Below are positions 45,117 through 52,295 of a DNA stretch of 64,000 nucleotides, piece after piece (position 1 is the first letter of the stretch; every line of letters begins with the position of its first letter). A program made the position numbers and the translations under genes. The stretch is from Streptomyces sp. Je 1-79 (GTDB taxonomy: Bacteria; Actinomycetota; Actinomycetes; Streptomycetales; Streptomycetaceae). The notes under the pieces are model-generated. The model was not told where the DNA came from, made no database searches, and saw nothing but the letters and a program-made list of their open reading frames with translations. The stretch is taken from positions 186,001-250,000 of the forward strand of contig NZ_JAMGSL010000004.1 in assembly GCF_025195125.1 (NCBI RefSeq). Direction: 5' to 3'.

Positions 45117-45980
45117 TCAGCCCTTGTCGCTGAGGTCCGCCGGGAAGGCCCCGGCCAGGAACGCCGCGTTGCGGAAGCCCTTGCCCAGCTCCGTCAGGCG
45201 CTCGACGCCCGCCGCGCCCAGGTGCTCGTACGGGGCGGCGTCCAGGCGGTCCGTCTGCTCCTCCACGGCGTCGCGCTGGGCCACACCCTCCAGGGTGAGC
45301 TCGCCGTCCGCGGCCAGCAGCCCGCGCTCCTTCAGGCGGGCCGCCGCGGCGTCCCAGTCGGCGCGCCGCCAGCCGCGGCTGCCCAGGGCCCAGCGCGGGT
45401 TCATGCCCATGCCGGTGGCGGTGTGGCTGACCATCGCCTCCAGCGGGTCGAGCCCCGCGCTCAGGAGGGCCACGAGGTGGCCGTCGCCCCGGTGCTCGCG
45501 CAGGAGCGTCGCGGCGTACCAGTACCGCAGGTGTGCCTCCTCCGGGACCGGAAGGTCGGCGTGGGCCGAGTAGAGCGGCCGGGCGTGCCGGGTGCAGGCC
45601 TCGGTGGCGCGCAGGGCGAGCTCGGCGGCCTCCGCCATCTCGGCCGAGGCGACCGCGTCCTCGCCGAGGAGGCGGCGCATCGTGGTGTCGACGGCCCGCA
45701 GCCGCGCGGCCACCACGTCCGCCGGGGAGGCGATGTCCCACACGGCCGGCAGGTGCCGGGCCAGCAGCTCGACGTTGTAGTTGTAGAAGGCCGCGGCGAC
45801 GGTTCCGGCGCCGACGGCGCCCATGGCCGCGCTGCGCGAGGCGAGACGCATGGCCGACGGGTCCTCGAAGCCGAGGGCCCGGAACTCGGTGTCGAGGTCC
45901 GGTGAGAAGTACACCGTGGAGTGCATCGGGTTGAGCATGTGGTGGCAGCGGCGGCCCGCGCGGGGCGGCAGAGAGGTCAT
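45117..45980 (-). CDS. SCO6745-family helix-turn-helix-like protein
   Basis: The 287-residue protein matches the actinobacterial SCO6745 family: ALGFEDPSAMRLASRSAAMGAVGAGTVAAAFYNYNVELLARHLPAVWDIASP near the N-terminus, HLRYWYAATLLREHRGDGHLVALLSAGLDPLEAMVSHTATG in the middle and RADWDAAAARLKERGLLAADGELTLEGVAQRDAVEEQTDRLDAAPY, a winged-helix segment resembling MarR-type domains, at the C-terminus. The biochemical role is unknown. ATG 45980 gives a start at MTSLPPRAG; a shorter start at MLNPMHS is possible. A perfect-armed palindrome lies 13 bases upstream in the divergent promoter. Confidence 0.8.
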   Translation of the reverse strand: MTSLPPRAGRRCHHMLNPMHSTVYFSPDLDTEFRALGFEDPSAMRLASRSAAMGAVGAGTVAAAFYNYNVELLARHLPAVWDIASPADVVAARLRAVDTTMRRLLGEDAVASAEMAEAAELALRATEACTRHARPLYSAHADLPVPEEAHLRYWYAATLLREHRGDGHLVALLSAGLDPLEAMVSHTATGMGMNPRWALGSRGWRRADWDAAAARLKERGLLAADGELTLEGVAQRDAVEEQTDRLDAAPYEHLGAAGVERLTELGKGFRNAAFLAGAFPADLSDKG

Positions 45981-45992
45981 GGGACGCAACGT

Positions 45993-46008
45993 TACCGACT
46001 GGTCGGTA
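45993..46008. promoter_or_regulatory. TetR-type palindromic operator
   Basis: TACCGAC-TG-GTCGGTA has 7-bp perfect arms. It lies 13 bases upstream of the SCO6745-family start and 111 bases upstream of the divergent GlxA-type gene. The TACCGAC half site is common among TetR/AcrR operators of actinomycetes. No TetR gene is adjacent. Confidence 0.65.
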
Positions 46009-46118
46009 CGACCGGAAGGCGGGGCCGCCACGCGGCTCCGACGGCAGGAAGGGCGATGGCAGGAAAGGTGGGGTCTTCGTCATTGCGGCCGTCACGGGCC
46101 GCGCCAAGGATGGAGTCC

Positions 46119-47102
46119 ATGACGAAGCGACCCGTGCTCGTCGTCCTCTTCGACGACGTGCAGAGCCTGGATGTCACCGGACCGGTGGAGGTGTTCGCGG
46201 GCGCCGGGCGTGTCGCGGGCAGCGGCGGCACCTACCCGATCGCGACCGCCTCGCTCGACGGCGGTCTGGTCCGCACCCACAGCGGCCTGCGGATGCTGCC
46301 GGACACGACGCTCGCCGAGGCGGACCGCCCGCACACCCTGCTCGTCCCGGGAGGCGAGGGCACCCGGCGCCCGGACCCCCGGCTGATCGACTGGCTGCGC
46401 GAGAACGCGCCGCGCGCCGACCGTCTGGTCTCCGTCTGCACCGGTGCCCTGCTGCTCGCCGAGGCGGGGCTCCTCGACGGCCACCGGGCCACCACCCACT
46501 GGGCCGCCTGCGACCACCTCGCCCGCTGCTATCCCGAGGTCGACGTGGAGCCGGAGCCCATCTTCGTCCGCGACGGCTCCCTCTCCACCTCGGCGGGCGT
46601 GACCGCGGGCATCGACCTCGCACTCGCGCTGGTCGAGGAGGACCTGGGCCGCGACGCCGCGCTGACCGTCGCACGGCACCTGGTCGTCTTTCTGCGCCGC
46701 CCGGGCAACCAGGCACAGTTCAGCGCCCAGCTCGCCGCCCAGACCGCCCGGCGGCAGCCCCTGCGGGACCTCCAGCAGTGGATCACCGAGCATCCCTCGG
46801 ACGACCTCTCCGTCGAGGCCCTCGCGGCCCGCGCCCGGCTCTCGCCGCGTCACTTCGCCCGCGCCTTCCAGGCGGAGACCGGCACGACACCGGGCCGGTA
46901 CGTCGACCGGGTCCGGATGGAACACGCGCGCAGGCTCCTGGAGCAGACGGCCGACGGCGTCCAGGAGGTCTCCCGGGCCGCCGGCTACGGCACCCCCGAG
47001 GCCATGCGCAGGGCCTTCGTCAAAGCCATGGGCACCGCCCCGGCGGACTACCGCCGCCGATTCCACGCACCCGTACCGAGCGCTCCCCGGACAGCCCGCT
47101 GA
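46119..47102 (+). CDS. GlxA family AraC-type regulator with DJ-1/PfpI domain
   Basis: The 327-residue regulator joins a DJ-1/PfpI-like domain (about 1-190: PVLVVLFDDVQSLDVTGPVEVFAGA, LLVPGGEGTRRPDPRLIDWL, LVSVCTGALLLAEAGLLDGHRATTHW with the nucleophile-elbow Cys) to an AraC double helix-turn-helix (LSVEALAARARLSPRHFARAFQAETGTTPGRYVDRVRMEHARRLLE and GYGTPEAMRRAFVKAMGTAPADYRRRF). Such regulators sense small molecules through the DJ-1-like domain. ATG 46119 has GGAG close by; ATG 46110 is an alternative. A stand-alone DJ-1 protein follows, likely a functional partner or target. Confidence 0.88.
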   Translation: MTKRPVLVVLFDDVQSLDVTGPVEVFAGAGRVAGSGGTYPIATASLDGGLVRTHSGLRMLPDTTLAEADRPHTLLVPGGEGTRRPDPRLIDWLRENAPRADRLVSVCTGALLLAEAGLLDGHRATTHWAACDHLARCYPEVDVEPEPIFVRDGSLSTSAGVTAGIDLALALVEEDLGRDAALTVARHLVVFLRRPGNQAQFSAQLAAQTARRQPLRDLQQWITEHPSDDLSVEALAARARLSPRHFARAFQAETGTTPGRYVDRVRMEHARRLLEQTADGVQEVSRAAGYGTPEAMRRAFVKAMGTAPADYRRRFHAPVPSAPRTAR

Positions 47103-47197
47103 AACAGACCGCCCGTCGAACAGGCCGCCGCTGAACAGACCGCCCGCGGAACCGACCGCCCGCTGAACAGACCACTCGCTGAAACAGACCACCGCTG
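47100..47197. repeat. Six-copy degenerate 15-17 bp tandem repeat
   Basis: From the stop codon of the GlxA-type gene onward, units of the type TGAACAGACCGCCCGC recur about six times (47100-47197) with small changes such as AACAGGCC, AACCGACC and AACAGACCACTC. The array fills the entire gap to the ribosome binding site of the DJ-1 gene. Confidence 0.75.
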
Positions 47198-47208
47198 AAG
47201 GGAACACC

Positions 47209-47847
47209 ATGCAGATCGCCGTGCTGCTCTACGACCGCTTCACGACCCTCGACGCCGTCGGCCCCTACGAACTCCTCGCCCGCATCCCCGGAGCCGAGAC
47301 CGTCTTCGTCGCAAAGGAGGCCGGACCGGTCCGCAACGACCAGGGCAGCCTCGCCCTCGTCGCGGACAAGACCCTCGCGGACGTCCCCACCCCGGACATC
47401 GTCCTGGTCCCCGGAGGCCCCGACTCCCGTCAGGCCATGAACGACCCGGAGATCCTCGACTGGCTCCGTACCGCCGACGCCACCAGCACCTGGACCACCT
47501 CGGTCTGCACCGGCTCCCTGATCCTGGGCGCCGCGGGTCTGCTGGCCGGCCGCCGGGCCACCACGCACTGGCTCGCCTTCGAGGAGCTGCGGGCGGTCGG
47601 CGTCGAGCCCACCGGCGAGCGGGTCGTCTTCGACGGCAAGTACGTCACCGCCGCCGGAGTCTCCTCCGGCATCGACATGGCGCTGCACCTCATCGGCCGG
47701 ATCGCGGGCGACGCGACGGCGCAGACCATCCAGCTGCTGACCGAGTACGACCCGCAGCCGCCGTACGACGCGGGCTCCCCGGAGAAGGCCCCGGCCGAGA
47801 TCGTCGCCCGCTGGTGCGGCACGGCCACGGAGGCCCTTCCCTCGTAA
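47209..47847 (+). CDS. DJ-1/PfpI family protein
   Basis: The 212-residue protein has the DJ-1/PfpI fold: QIAVLLYDRFTTLDAVGPYELLARIPGAE, IVLVPGGPDSRQAMNDPEILDWL and WTTSVCTGSLILGAAGLLAGRRATTHWLAFEEL, in which the Cys of SVCTGS is the reactive nucleophile. It is close to isonitrile hydratase-like proteins, so hydration of an isonitrile or a glyoxalase-III activity are possible. GAAGGGAA lies upstream of the ATG. It parallels the N-terminal half of the preceding GlxA-type regulator, suggesting duplication followed by specialisation. Confidence 0.85.
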   Translation: MQIAVLLYDRFTTLDAVGPYELLARIPGAETVFVAKEAGPVRNDQGSLALVADKTLADVPTPDIVLVPGGPDSRQAMNDPEILDWLRTADATSTWTTSVCTGSLILGAAGLLAGRRATTHWLAFEELRAVGVEPTGERVVFDGKYVTAAGVSSGIDMALHLIGRIAGDATAQTIQLLTEYDPQPPYDAGSPEKAPAEIVARWCGTATEALPS

Positions 47848-47901
47848 CGGACCACACGCTCGCGTACGGAGCCGACGTCTCGCGGAGGGGATCGCGAGGC
47901 C

Positions 47902-48654
47902 TCAGATCCCGTACGTGAAGCGCGGCGCGCGGCGCTCCAGGAAGGCGGCGACCCCCTCCGCGGTGTCGCCGCTGCCGTGTGCCTGCTCCGCCCAGTGGGC
48001 GTCCCGGTCGGTGCGTCCGTCCGCGAACTCCTTCGCCGCCGCCTGGGTCAGCAGGGAGCGCGAGACCAGCACCCGGGTGAACTCGGCCACCCGCTTCTCC
48101 AGTTGGCCGGCCGGGAGCACCTCGTCGACGAGGCCGGTGCGCAGCGCCCGCTCCGCGTCGATCAGCTCGCCGGAGAAGAGCAGGTACTTGGCGGCCGAGG
48201 GTCCCACCAGCGCTGCCAGCCGCCGGGTCGAGGAGGACGGGTAGACGATCCCGAGCTTCGACGGGGTGACCCCGAACCGCGCGCCCTCCTCGGCGAACCG
48301 CAGGTCGCATGCCGCGGCGAGCTGGCTGCCGCCGCCGACGCAGAAGCCGCGGACGGCGGCGAGCGTCGGCTTGGGGAACGCGGCGAGCGCCTCCTCCGCC
48401 CGCACCGCGAGCGACTGCTGCTCGTCGCCCGGCTCCCGCAGCGTCGAGATGTCCGCGCCGGCGCAGAAGGTCTCGCCGTCACCCGTCAGTACCAGCGCGC
48501 GGACCGCCGGGTCGGTGGCGAGCGGCGCGAGCAGACCGGGCAGGGCCCGCCACATCGCGGCCGTCATGGCGTTGCGCTTGGCCGGGTTGGAGATGACGAG
48601 GGTGGCGACCTCGTCGACGACGACGACCCTCAGACGCGGTTCGGTGGGCTCCAT
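47902..48654 (-). CDS. Enoyl-CoA hydratase/isomerase family protein
   Basis: The 250-residue crotonase-fold protein shows the oxyanion-hole segments LTGDGETFCAGADISTL and AAVRGFCVGGGSQLAAACDLRFAEEGARFGVTPSKLGIVYP. The Glu normally needed for hydration in the second position is not plainly present (SSSTRRLAALVG follows), so the reaction could be isomerisation or another CoA chemistry. ATG 48654 is favoured over an upstream open frame that overlaps the divergent promoter. The C-terminal helix FLERRAPRFTYGI is intact. Confidence 0.87.
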   Translation of the reverse strand: MEPTEPRLRVVVVDEVATLVISNPAKRNAMTAAMWRALPGLLAPLATDPAVRALVLTGDGETFCAGADISTLREPGDEQQSLAVRAEEALAAFPKPTLAAVRGFCVGGGSQLAAACDLRFAEEGARFGVTPSKLGIVYPSSSTRRLAALVGPSAAKYLLFSGELIDAERALRTGLVDEVLPAGQLEKRVAEFTRVLVSRSLLTQAAAKEFADGRTDRDAHWAEQAHGSGDTAEGVAAFLERRAPRFTYGI

Positions 48655-48718
48655 GCGCCGGATGCTATCCGGGCACCCCGATCGTACGATCAGTAAGGGG
48701 TCCGACGAGGAGGAGCCC

Positions 48719-49438
48719 ATGGCCCGGGATGCCCACGACGACACCTACGACGCGGCGCGCGAGGGCAGGAAGCTCAGCCGCAGTCTCGGCTGGCTCACCT
48801 TCCTCGGTGTCCTGCTGGTCCTGGCCGGGGTCGTCGGTCTGTTCTACACCGGTCTCGCCACCCTCACCTCGATGCTGCTCTTCGGCTGGCTGCTGCTCAT
48901 CGGCGGTGTCGTCGGTCTGCTGCACGCCATCGAGTCGCGCGGTACCAGCTACTTCTGGCTCGCCGTGGTGGTGGCCGCGCTGAACATCGCGGCCGGGGTC
49001 GTCGTGATCCGCCACCCGGAGGGGTCGGCCGAGGCGCTGACCATGTTCGCCGCCCTGCTCTTCCTCACCGGCGGGGTCTTCCGTCTGGTGGGAAGCGTGG
49101 TGGTGCGCGGACCGCAGTTCGGCTGGACGCTCCTCCAGGGAGCCTTCGGACTCCTCCTGGGGCTGCTTGTCCTCTTCGACTGGCCGGAGAGCAGCCGGTA
49201 CGTCCTCGGGGTCTTCTTCTCGCTGGCCCTGCTCTTCGACGGTCTCGGACTGATCGCCATCGGTGTCGGAGGCCGACGTATCGTCAGCATGGTCACGCCT
49301 CCGGACACCCCGGCGGGCACGTCACAGGACGCCTCGCAGGACGCCTCACCGGGCACGTCACCGGGCACGTCGTCCGACACCGCGCAGACCGGCCCTCCGA
49401 AGATGTCAGAAGGAGATCAGGAGCAGTCGAACAACTGA
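48719..49438 (+). CDS. HdeD-like (DUF308) multi-span membrane protein
   Basis: The 239-residue protein has about six hydrophobic helices between residues 21 and 180 (WLTFLGVLLVLAGVVGLFY, MLLFGWLLLIGGVVGLLHAI, FWLAVVVAALNIAAGVVVI, ALLFLTGGVFRLVGSVVV, LLQGAFGLLLGLLVLF, YVLGVFFSLALLFDGLGLIAIGVG) with short helix-breaking GG pairs, characteristic of HdeD. In enterobacteria HdeD aids acid resistance at high density. The C-terminal tail repeats TSQDASQDAS and PGTSPGTSSD and is likely disordered. AGGAGGAG lies before ATG. It is divergent from the hydratase gene. Confidence 0.87.
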   Translation: MARDAHDDTYDAAREGRKLSRSLGWLTFLGVLLVLAGVVGLFYTGLATLTSMLLFGWLLLIGGVVGLLHAIESRGTSYFWLAVVVAALNIAAGVVVIRHPEGSAEALTMFAALLFLTGGVFRLVGSVVVRGPQFGWTLLQGAFGLLLGLLVLFDWPESSRYVLGVFFSLALLFDGLGLIAIGVGGRRIVSMVTPPDTPAGTSQDASQDASPGTSPGTSSDTAQTGPPKMSEGDQEQSNN

Positions 49439-49568
49439 CGTTGGCATACCCACCCGATCGAAATGCGGTCGATAAGTGTCGACTTCTGGTCAGTAGCCCG
49501 GTCCGGACCTGCGGATTACCAAGACTTGACTCGTGGCGACAATCGAGCACGAGGGTGGGAGCCGGACT

Positions 49569-50105
49569 ATGGAGAGCCGCGGGAGCGTCCCCGCCCGGCC
49601 ACCGTCCTACGAAGGGGTCTGGCGCTTCACCGCTCCCGCGGTCGACGTCTCCGTTCCGCAGGCCCGGCACGCCGTACGCGACCTGCTGATCCGTCAGGGT
49701 GTACCGGCCCACGAGGACACGGTCCAGGGCCTGCTCCTGATCGTCTCCGAGCTGGTCACCAACGCCGTCAAGCACGCGGCGCTGCTCTCCCCGGAAGTGG
49801 CCGTGGAGGTGGCGATCGGCGCGGAGTGGATCCGGGTGTCCGTCGAGGACAACCATCCGTACCGCCCCAAGGCGCTGGAGGCGGACGACGGTCAGACCGG
49901 CGGCCGCGGGCTGCTTCTGGTGCGGGAGACCGCCCTGGAGGCCGGCGGGGCCTGCGACGTGGAGCACACCGCGAGCGGCGGGAAGATCATCTGGGCCGCC
50001 CTGCCCCTGATCCCGCGGCTTCCGGTGCCGGGCACGGCACCGGAAGCGCTGCCCGTGGCCGCGCCCGGGATCACCAGCCCCCGGTCGGACCCGTCAGCTC
50101 CTTGA
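49569..50105 (+). CDS. RsbW-like ATP-binding protein (HATPase_c_2)
   Basis: The 178-residue protein is a GHKL ATPase of the anti-sigma/serine kinase type that abounds in Streptomyces. It has the N box LIVSELVTNAVKHA, the G1-box-like VEDNHPYRP and the G2 box GGRGLLLVRETALEAG, and lacks any histidine-kinase dimerisation domain. It may phosphorylate an anti-anti-sigma factor encoded elsewhere. The start is ATG 49569 (GGGAG upstream); a GTG at 49533 would add 12 residues. Its last 35 bases overlap the 3' end of the convergent idi gene. Confidence 0.82.
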   Translation: MESRGSVPARPPSYEGVWRFTAPAVDVSVPQARHAVRDLLIRQGVPAHEDTVQGLLLIVSELVTNAVKHAALLSPEVAVEVAIGAEWIRVSVEDNHPYRPKALEADDGQTGGRGLLLVRETALEAGGACDVEHTASGGKIIWAALPLIPRLPVPGTAPEALPVAAPGITSPRSDPSAP

Positions 50106-50679
50106 TCGCCGGACGGGCCGCGTCCAGGACGGTCATGAACCAGGCCGAGAACGGCGCGGTCGCGTGGCGCTGCGCCAGCTCCTCCGCCGTCACGAAGGCG
50201 GTCTCCTCGATCTCCTCGGCGTCCGGCCGCAGGTCGGCCTGGACCATGCCGACGAAGAGGTGGTTGTACTCCTGCTCCACCAGGCCCGACGCCGGGTCCG
50301 GGTGGTTGTAGCGGACGGTGCCCGCCTCGGCGAGCAGCGAGGGCGAGATCCCCAGCTCCTCGTACGTGCGCCGGGCCGCGGCGGCGAACGGCGCCTCGCC
50401 CGGGTACGGGTGGCCGCAGCAGGTGTTCGACCAGACACCGGGCGAGTGGTACTTGCCGAGCGCGCGCCGCTGGAGCAGCAGCCGGCCGGACTCGTCGAAG
50501 AGGAAGACGGAGAACGCCCGGTGCAGCTGTCCCGGCGCCTGGTGGGCGGCGAGCTTCTCCGCCGTACCGATGGTGATGCCGTTCTCGTCGACCAGTTCGA
50601 GCATGATCGACGCCTGGGCTTCGCTCGGCTGGACGCCGTTCGACGAGCTGGGAGCCACGCTGGCTGATGTGGTCGGCAT
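50071..50679 (-). CDS. idi: Isopentenyl-diphosphate delta-isomerase, type I
   Basis: The 202-residue Nudix-fold enzyme interconverts IPP and DMAPP. The catalytic Cys is in WSNTCCGHPYPGE and the catalytic Glu in VEQEYNHLFVG; RAFSVFLFDESGRLLLQRRALGKYHSPGVW is the family N-terminus. It supplies isoprene units for the hopanoid genes encoded about 11 kb downstream and for other terpenoids. ATG 50679 has AAGGA six bases upstream. Convergent overlap of 35 bases with the RsbW-like gene is real because both C-termini look intact. Confidence 0.95.
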   Translation of the reverse strand: MPTTSASVAPSSSNGVQPSEAQASIMLELVDENGITIGTAEKLAAHQAPGQLHRAFSVFLFDESGRLLLQRRALGKYHSPGVWSNTCCGHPYPGEAPFAAAARRTYEELGISPSLLAEAGTVRYNHPDPASGLVEQEYNHLFVGMVQADLRPDAEEIEETAFVTAEELAQRHATAPFSAWFMTVLDAARPAIKELTGPTGGW

Positions 50680-50769
50680 AACCGTCCTTCGCTTCGGTCT
50701 CGGCCCGGTGGGGCTCCCTCAGTCTGCCGTACAAGAGCCACTTGTCCGTACTTCGGGCGGCCGGACATG

Positions 50770-50816
50770 GCCCGCTCCCACCACACCGGAGTACATCCGG
50801 TGCGGCGGGAGCGGGC
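50770..50816. terminator. Two-tier hairpin after methyltransferase-GNAT gene
   Basis: GCCCGCTCCC (50770-50779) pairs with GGGAGCGGGC (50807-50816), and inside it CACCGG (50784-50789) pairs with CCGGTG (50797-50802). It lies six bases beyond the stop of the minus-strand fusion gene and upstream of idi, so it isolates idi from read-through. Confidence 0.7.
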
Positions 50817-50822
50817 GGTGCG

Positions 50823-52073
50823 TCAGACGCCGAAGGCCGCCGGATAGTGGATCGTGCCCCCGGGAGCTGCGCCGGAGCCGTCCAGGACGAGGGCCATCAT
50901 GGCCTCGTCCGGAACCTCGAAGGACGGCTTGATTCCATACTCGGACGCCCGTACGAACCCGAACCGGGGGTAGTACTCCGGATGACCGAGCACGAGCACG
51001 AGCCGCTCGCCGCGCAGCAGCGCCGCGTCGAGGACGGCCCGCACGACGGCCTCCCCGGCGCCCCGCCGCTGGTACGCCGGTTCGACGGCGACCGGGGCGA
51101 GCGCCGCCGCCGGAACACCGTCGACATGGCACCGGGTGATCAGCGCGTGCGCGGCGACCGAGCCGTCCGGGGCCTCGGCCACGTACGACAGACCGGGCAG
51201 CCAGGCCCCGGTGTCCGCGCGGAGGGCGTCGACCAGTTCGGCCTCCGCCCTCGTCTCGAAGGCCGCCGCCTCGACGTCCCGTACGACGGGGATGTCGGCC
51301 GCGGTCTCCGGCCGCGTCCGCCACCGGGTGTCGGCCGGCCGCAGGGCGTAGCCGGTGTAGCCGTACTCGCCGCCGTGGTCACGGCGCATGGCGAGCTCCG
51401 CCCGGGTGGAGGCGAGCGTCTCGGCCATCCCCGGAGCGTCCGGGTCCGCGGCGTCGGCCCGCGCGGAGAGCGGGCCGTAGTACTCGCCCCAGTCGCTCTC
51501 CGGCTGCGGGACGACCCCGAGGACGTGATAGCCGCACTCGACCGCCGCGGCGGTGTTCCCGCCCGTGGTGCGGAGCGGGTAGTGCACCTCCCAGAAGGCG
51601 CGGGCCTCCTGGGACGGCTCGTGCACCGTCCACTCGCACTCGGTGAGCACCAGGGTGCCGCCGGGAGCGAGCAGTCGGCGCCAGGAGCGCAGGGCGGTGT
51701 CGAAGCCGATGGAGTAGGCCGAACTCTCCGCCCAGAGCAGATCGAACGATCCGTCGGGGAACGGGAGCTCGCCCATGTCGGCGTTGAGCGTGTGCACGCG
51801 GTCGCCGAGCCCACGGGCCGCGGCGGCCTGCCGCAGCTCGTCGAGGAACGGCTGGTGCAGGTCGACGGCCGTGACCTCGGCCCCGGCCTCGGCGGCCAGG
51901 AGCAGAGCGGACCGGCCGGGACCGCAGCCCAGGTCGAGCACGCGCGGCCGCTCGGGGAGCGGACCCGCGAGCGCGAGCAGACGGCGGGTGGTGGTGTCGG
52001 AGCCCGGGCCCTGCCGCGGAAGACCGTGGTGCAGGGCGAAGAAGGCGTGGTACAGCGCGTTGTTGTCGGACAA
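50823..52073 (-). CDS. SAM methyltransferase-GNAT acetyltransferase fusion
   Basis: The 416-residue protein joins two enzymes. Residues about 1-250 are a class I methyltransferase with VLDLGCGPGRSALLLAAEAGAEVTAVDLHQPF near 45-76 and LLWAESSAYSIGF near 112. Residues about 255-416 are an N-acetyltransferase: RPETAADIPVVRDVEAAAF, LAPVAVEPAYQRRGAGEAVVRAVLDAAL with the acetyl-CoA RRGAG loop, and LVLVLGHPEYYPRFGF. It may modify the same amine-containing compound twice. The start is TTG 52073, with AAGGG about eight bases upstream. A short ORF and nested hairpins precede it. Confidence 0.87.
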   Translation of the reverse strand: MSDNNALYHAFFALHHGLPRQGPGSDTTTRRLLALAGPLPERPRVLDLGCGPGRSALLLAAEAGAEVTAVDLHQPFLDELRQAAAARGLGDRVHTLNADMGELPFPDGSFDLLWAESSAYSIGFDTALRSWRRLLAPGGTLVLTECEWTVHEPSQEARAFWEVHYPLRTTGGNTAAAVECGYHVLGVVPQPESDWGEYYGPLSARADAADPDAPGMAETLASTRAELAMRRDHGGEYGYTGYALRPADTRWRTRPETAADIPVVRDVEAAAFETRAEAELVDALRADTGAWLPGLSYVAEAPDGSVAAHALITRCHVDGVPAAALAPVAVEPAYQRRGAGEAVVRAVLDAALLRGERLVLVLGHPEYYPRFGFVRASEYGIKPSFEVPDEAMMALVLDGSGAAPGGTIHYPAAFGV

Positions 52074-52140
52074 CGTGGGGAACCCTTGTGTGAGAGGGCC
52101 CCGGCCGACGGGTGATCGGGTCGGAAGAACCGAGATCAGG

Positions 52141-52212
52141 TCAGCCGGAAACCCGGGAGCTGAAGCTGGACCGGGCGCTGCCGCACTGGGCAGCCTCCAT
52201 CGCGACGGTCAT
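52141..52212 (-). CDS. Candidate 23-aa leader peptide upstream of the fusion gene
   Basis: On the minus strand ATG 52212 opens MTVAMEAAQCGSARSSFSSR plus VSG and stops at 52141. AGGAG lies nine bases upstream, and the stop is 67 bases before the fusion gene start. The peptide has no hydrophobic segment. It may be a regulatory upstream ORF. The evidence is position and ribosome binding site only. Confidence 0.45.
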   Translation of the reverse strand: MTVAMEAAQCGSARSSFSSRVSG

Positions 52213-52229
52213 CAACCTCAGCTCCTCTC

Positions 52230-52275
52230 GTACCCTCACGCGTCTCGCGGGTACGCGTCTCGATCGGACGCGTAC
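52230..52275 (-). promoter_or_regulatory. Mutually exclusive hairpins in the leader of the fusion gene
   Basis: GTACGCGTC (52251-52259) pairs with GACGCGTAC (52267-52275), a perfect 9-bp stem with a 7-base loop. GTACCC (52230-52235) pairs with GGGTAC (52249-52254), sharing GTAC with the first stem so both cannot form together. ACGCGTCTCG is repeated (52238-52247 and 52253-52262). They lie just upstream of the small ORF's ribosome binding site. Confidence 0.5.
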
Positions 52276-52295
52276 AGATCAACCGTAACAGGGGG

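Noticed and set aside
47100..47197. Possible CRISPR array
   Set aside because: Units are too short and directly adjacent, with no unique spacers.
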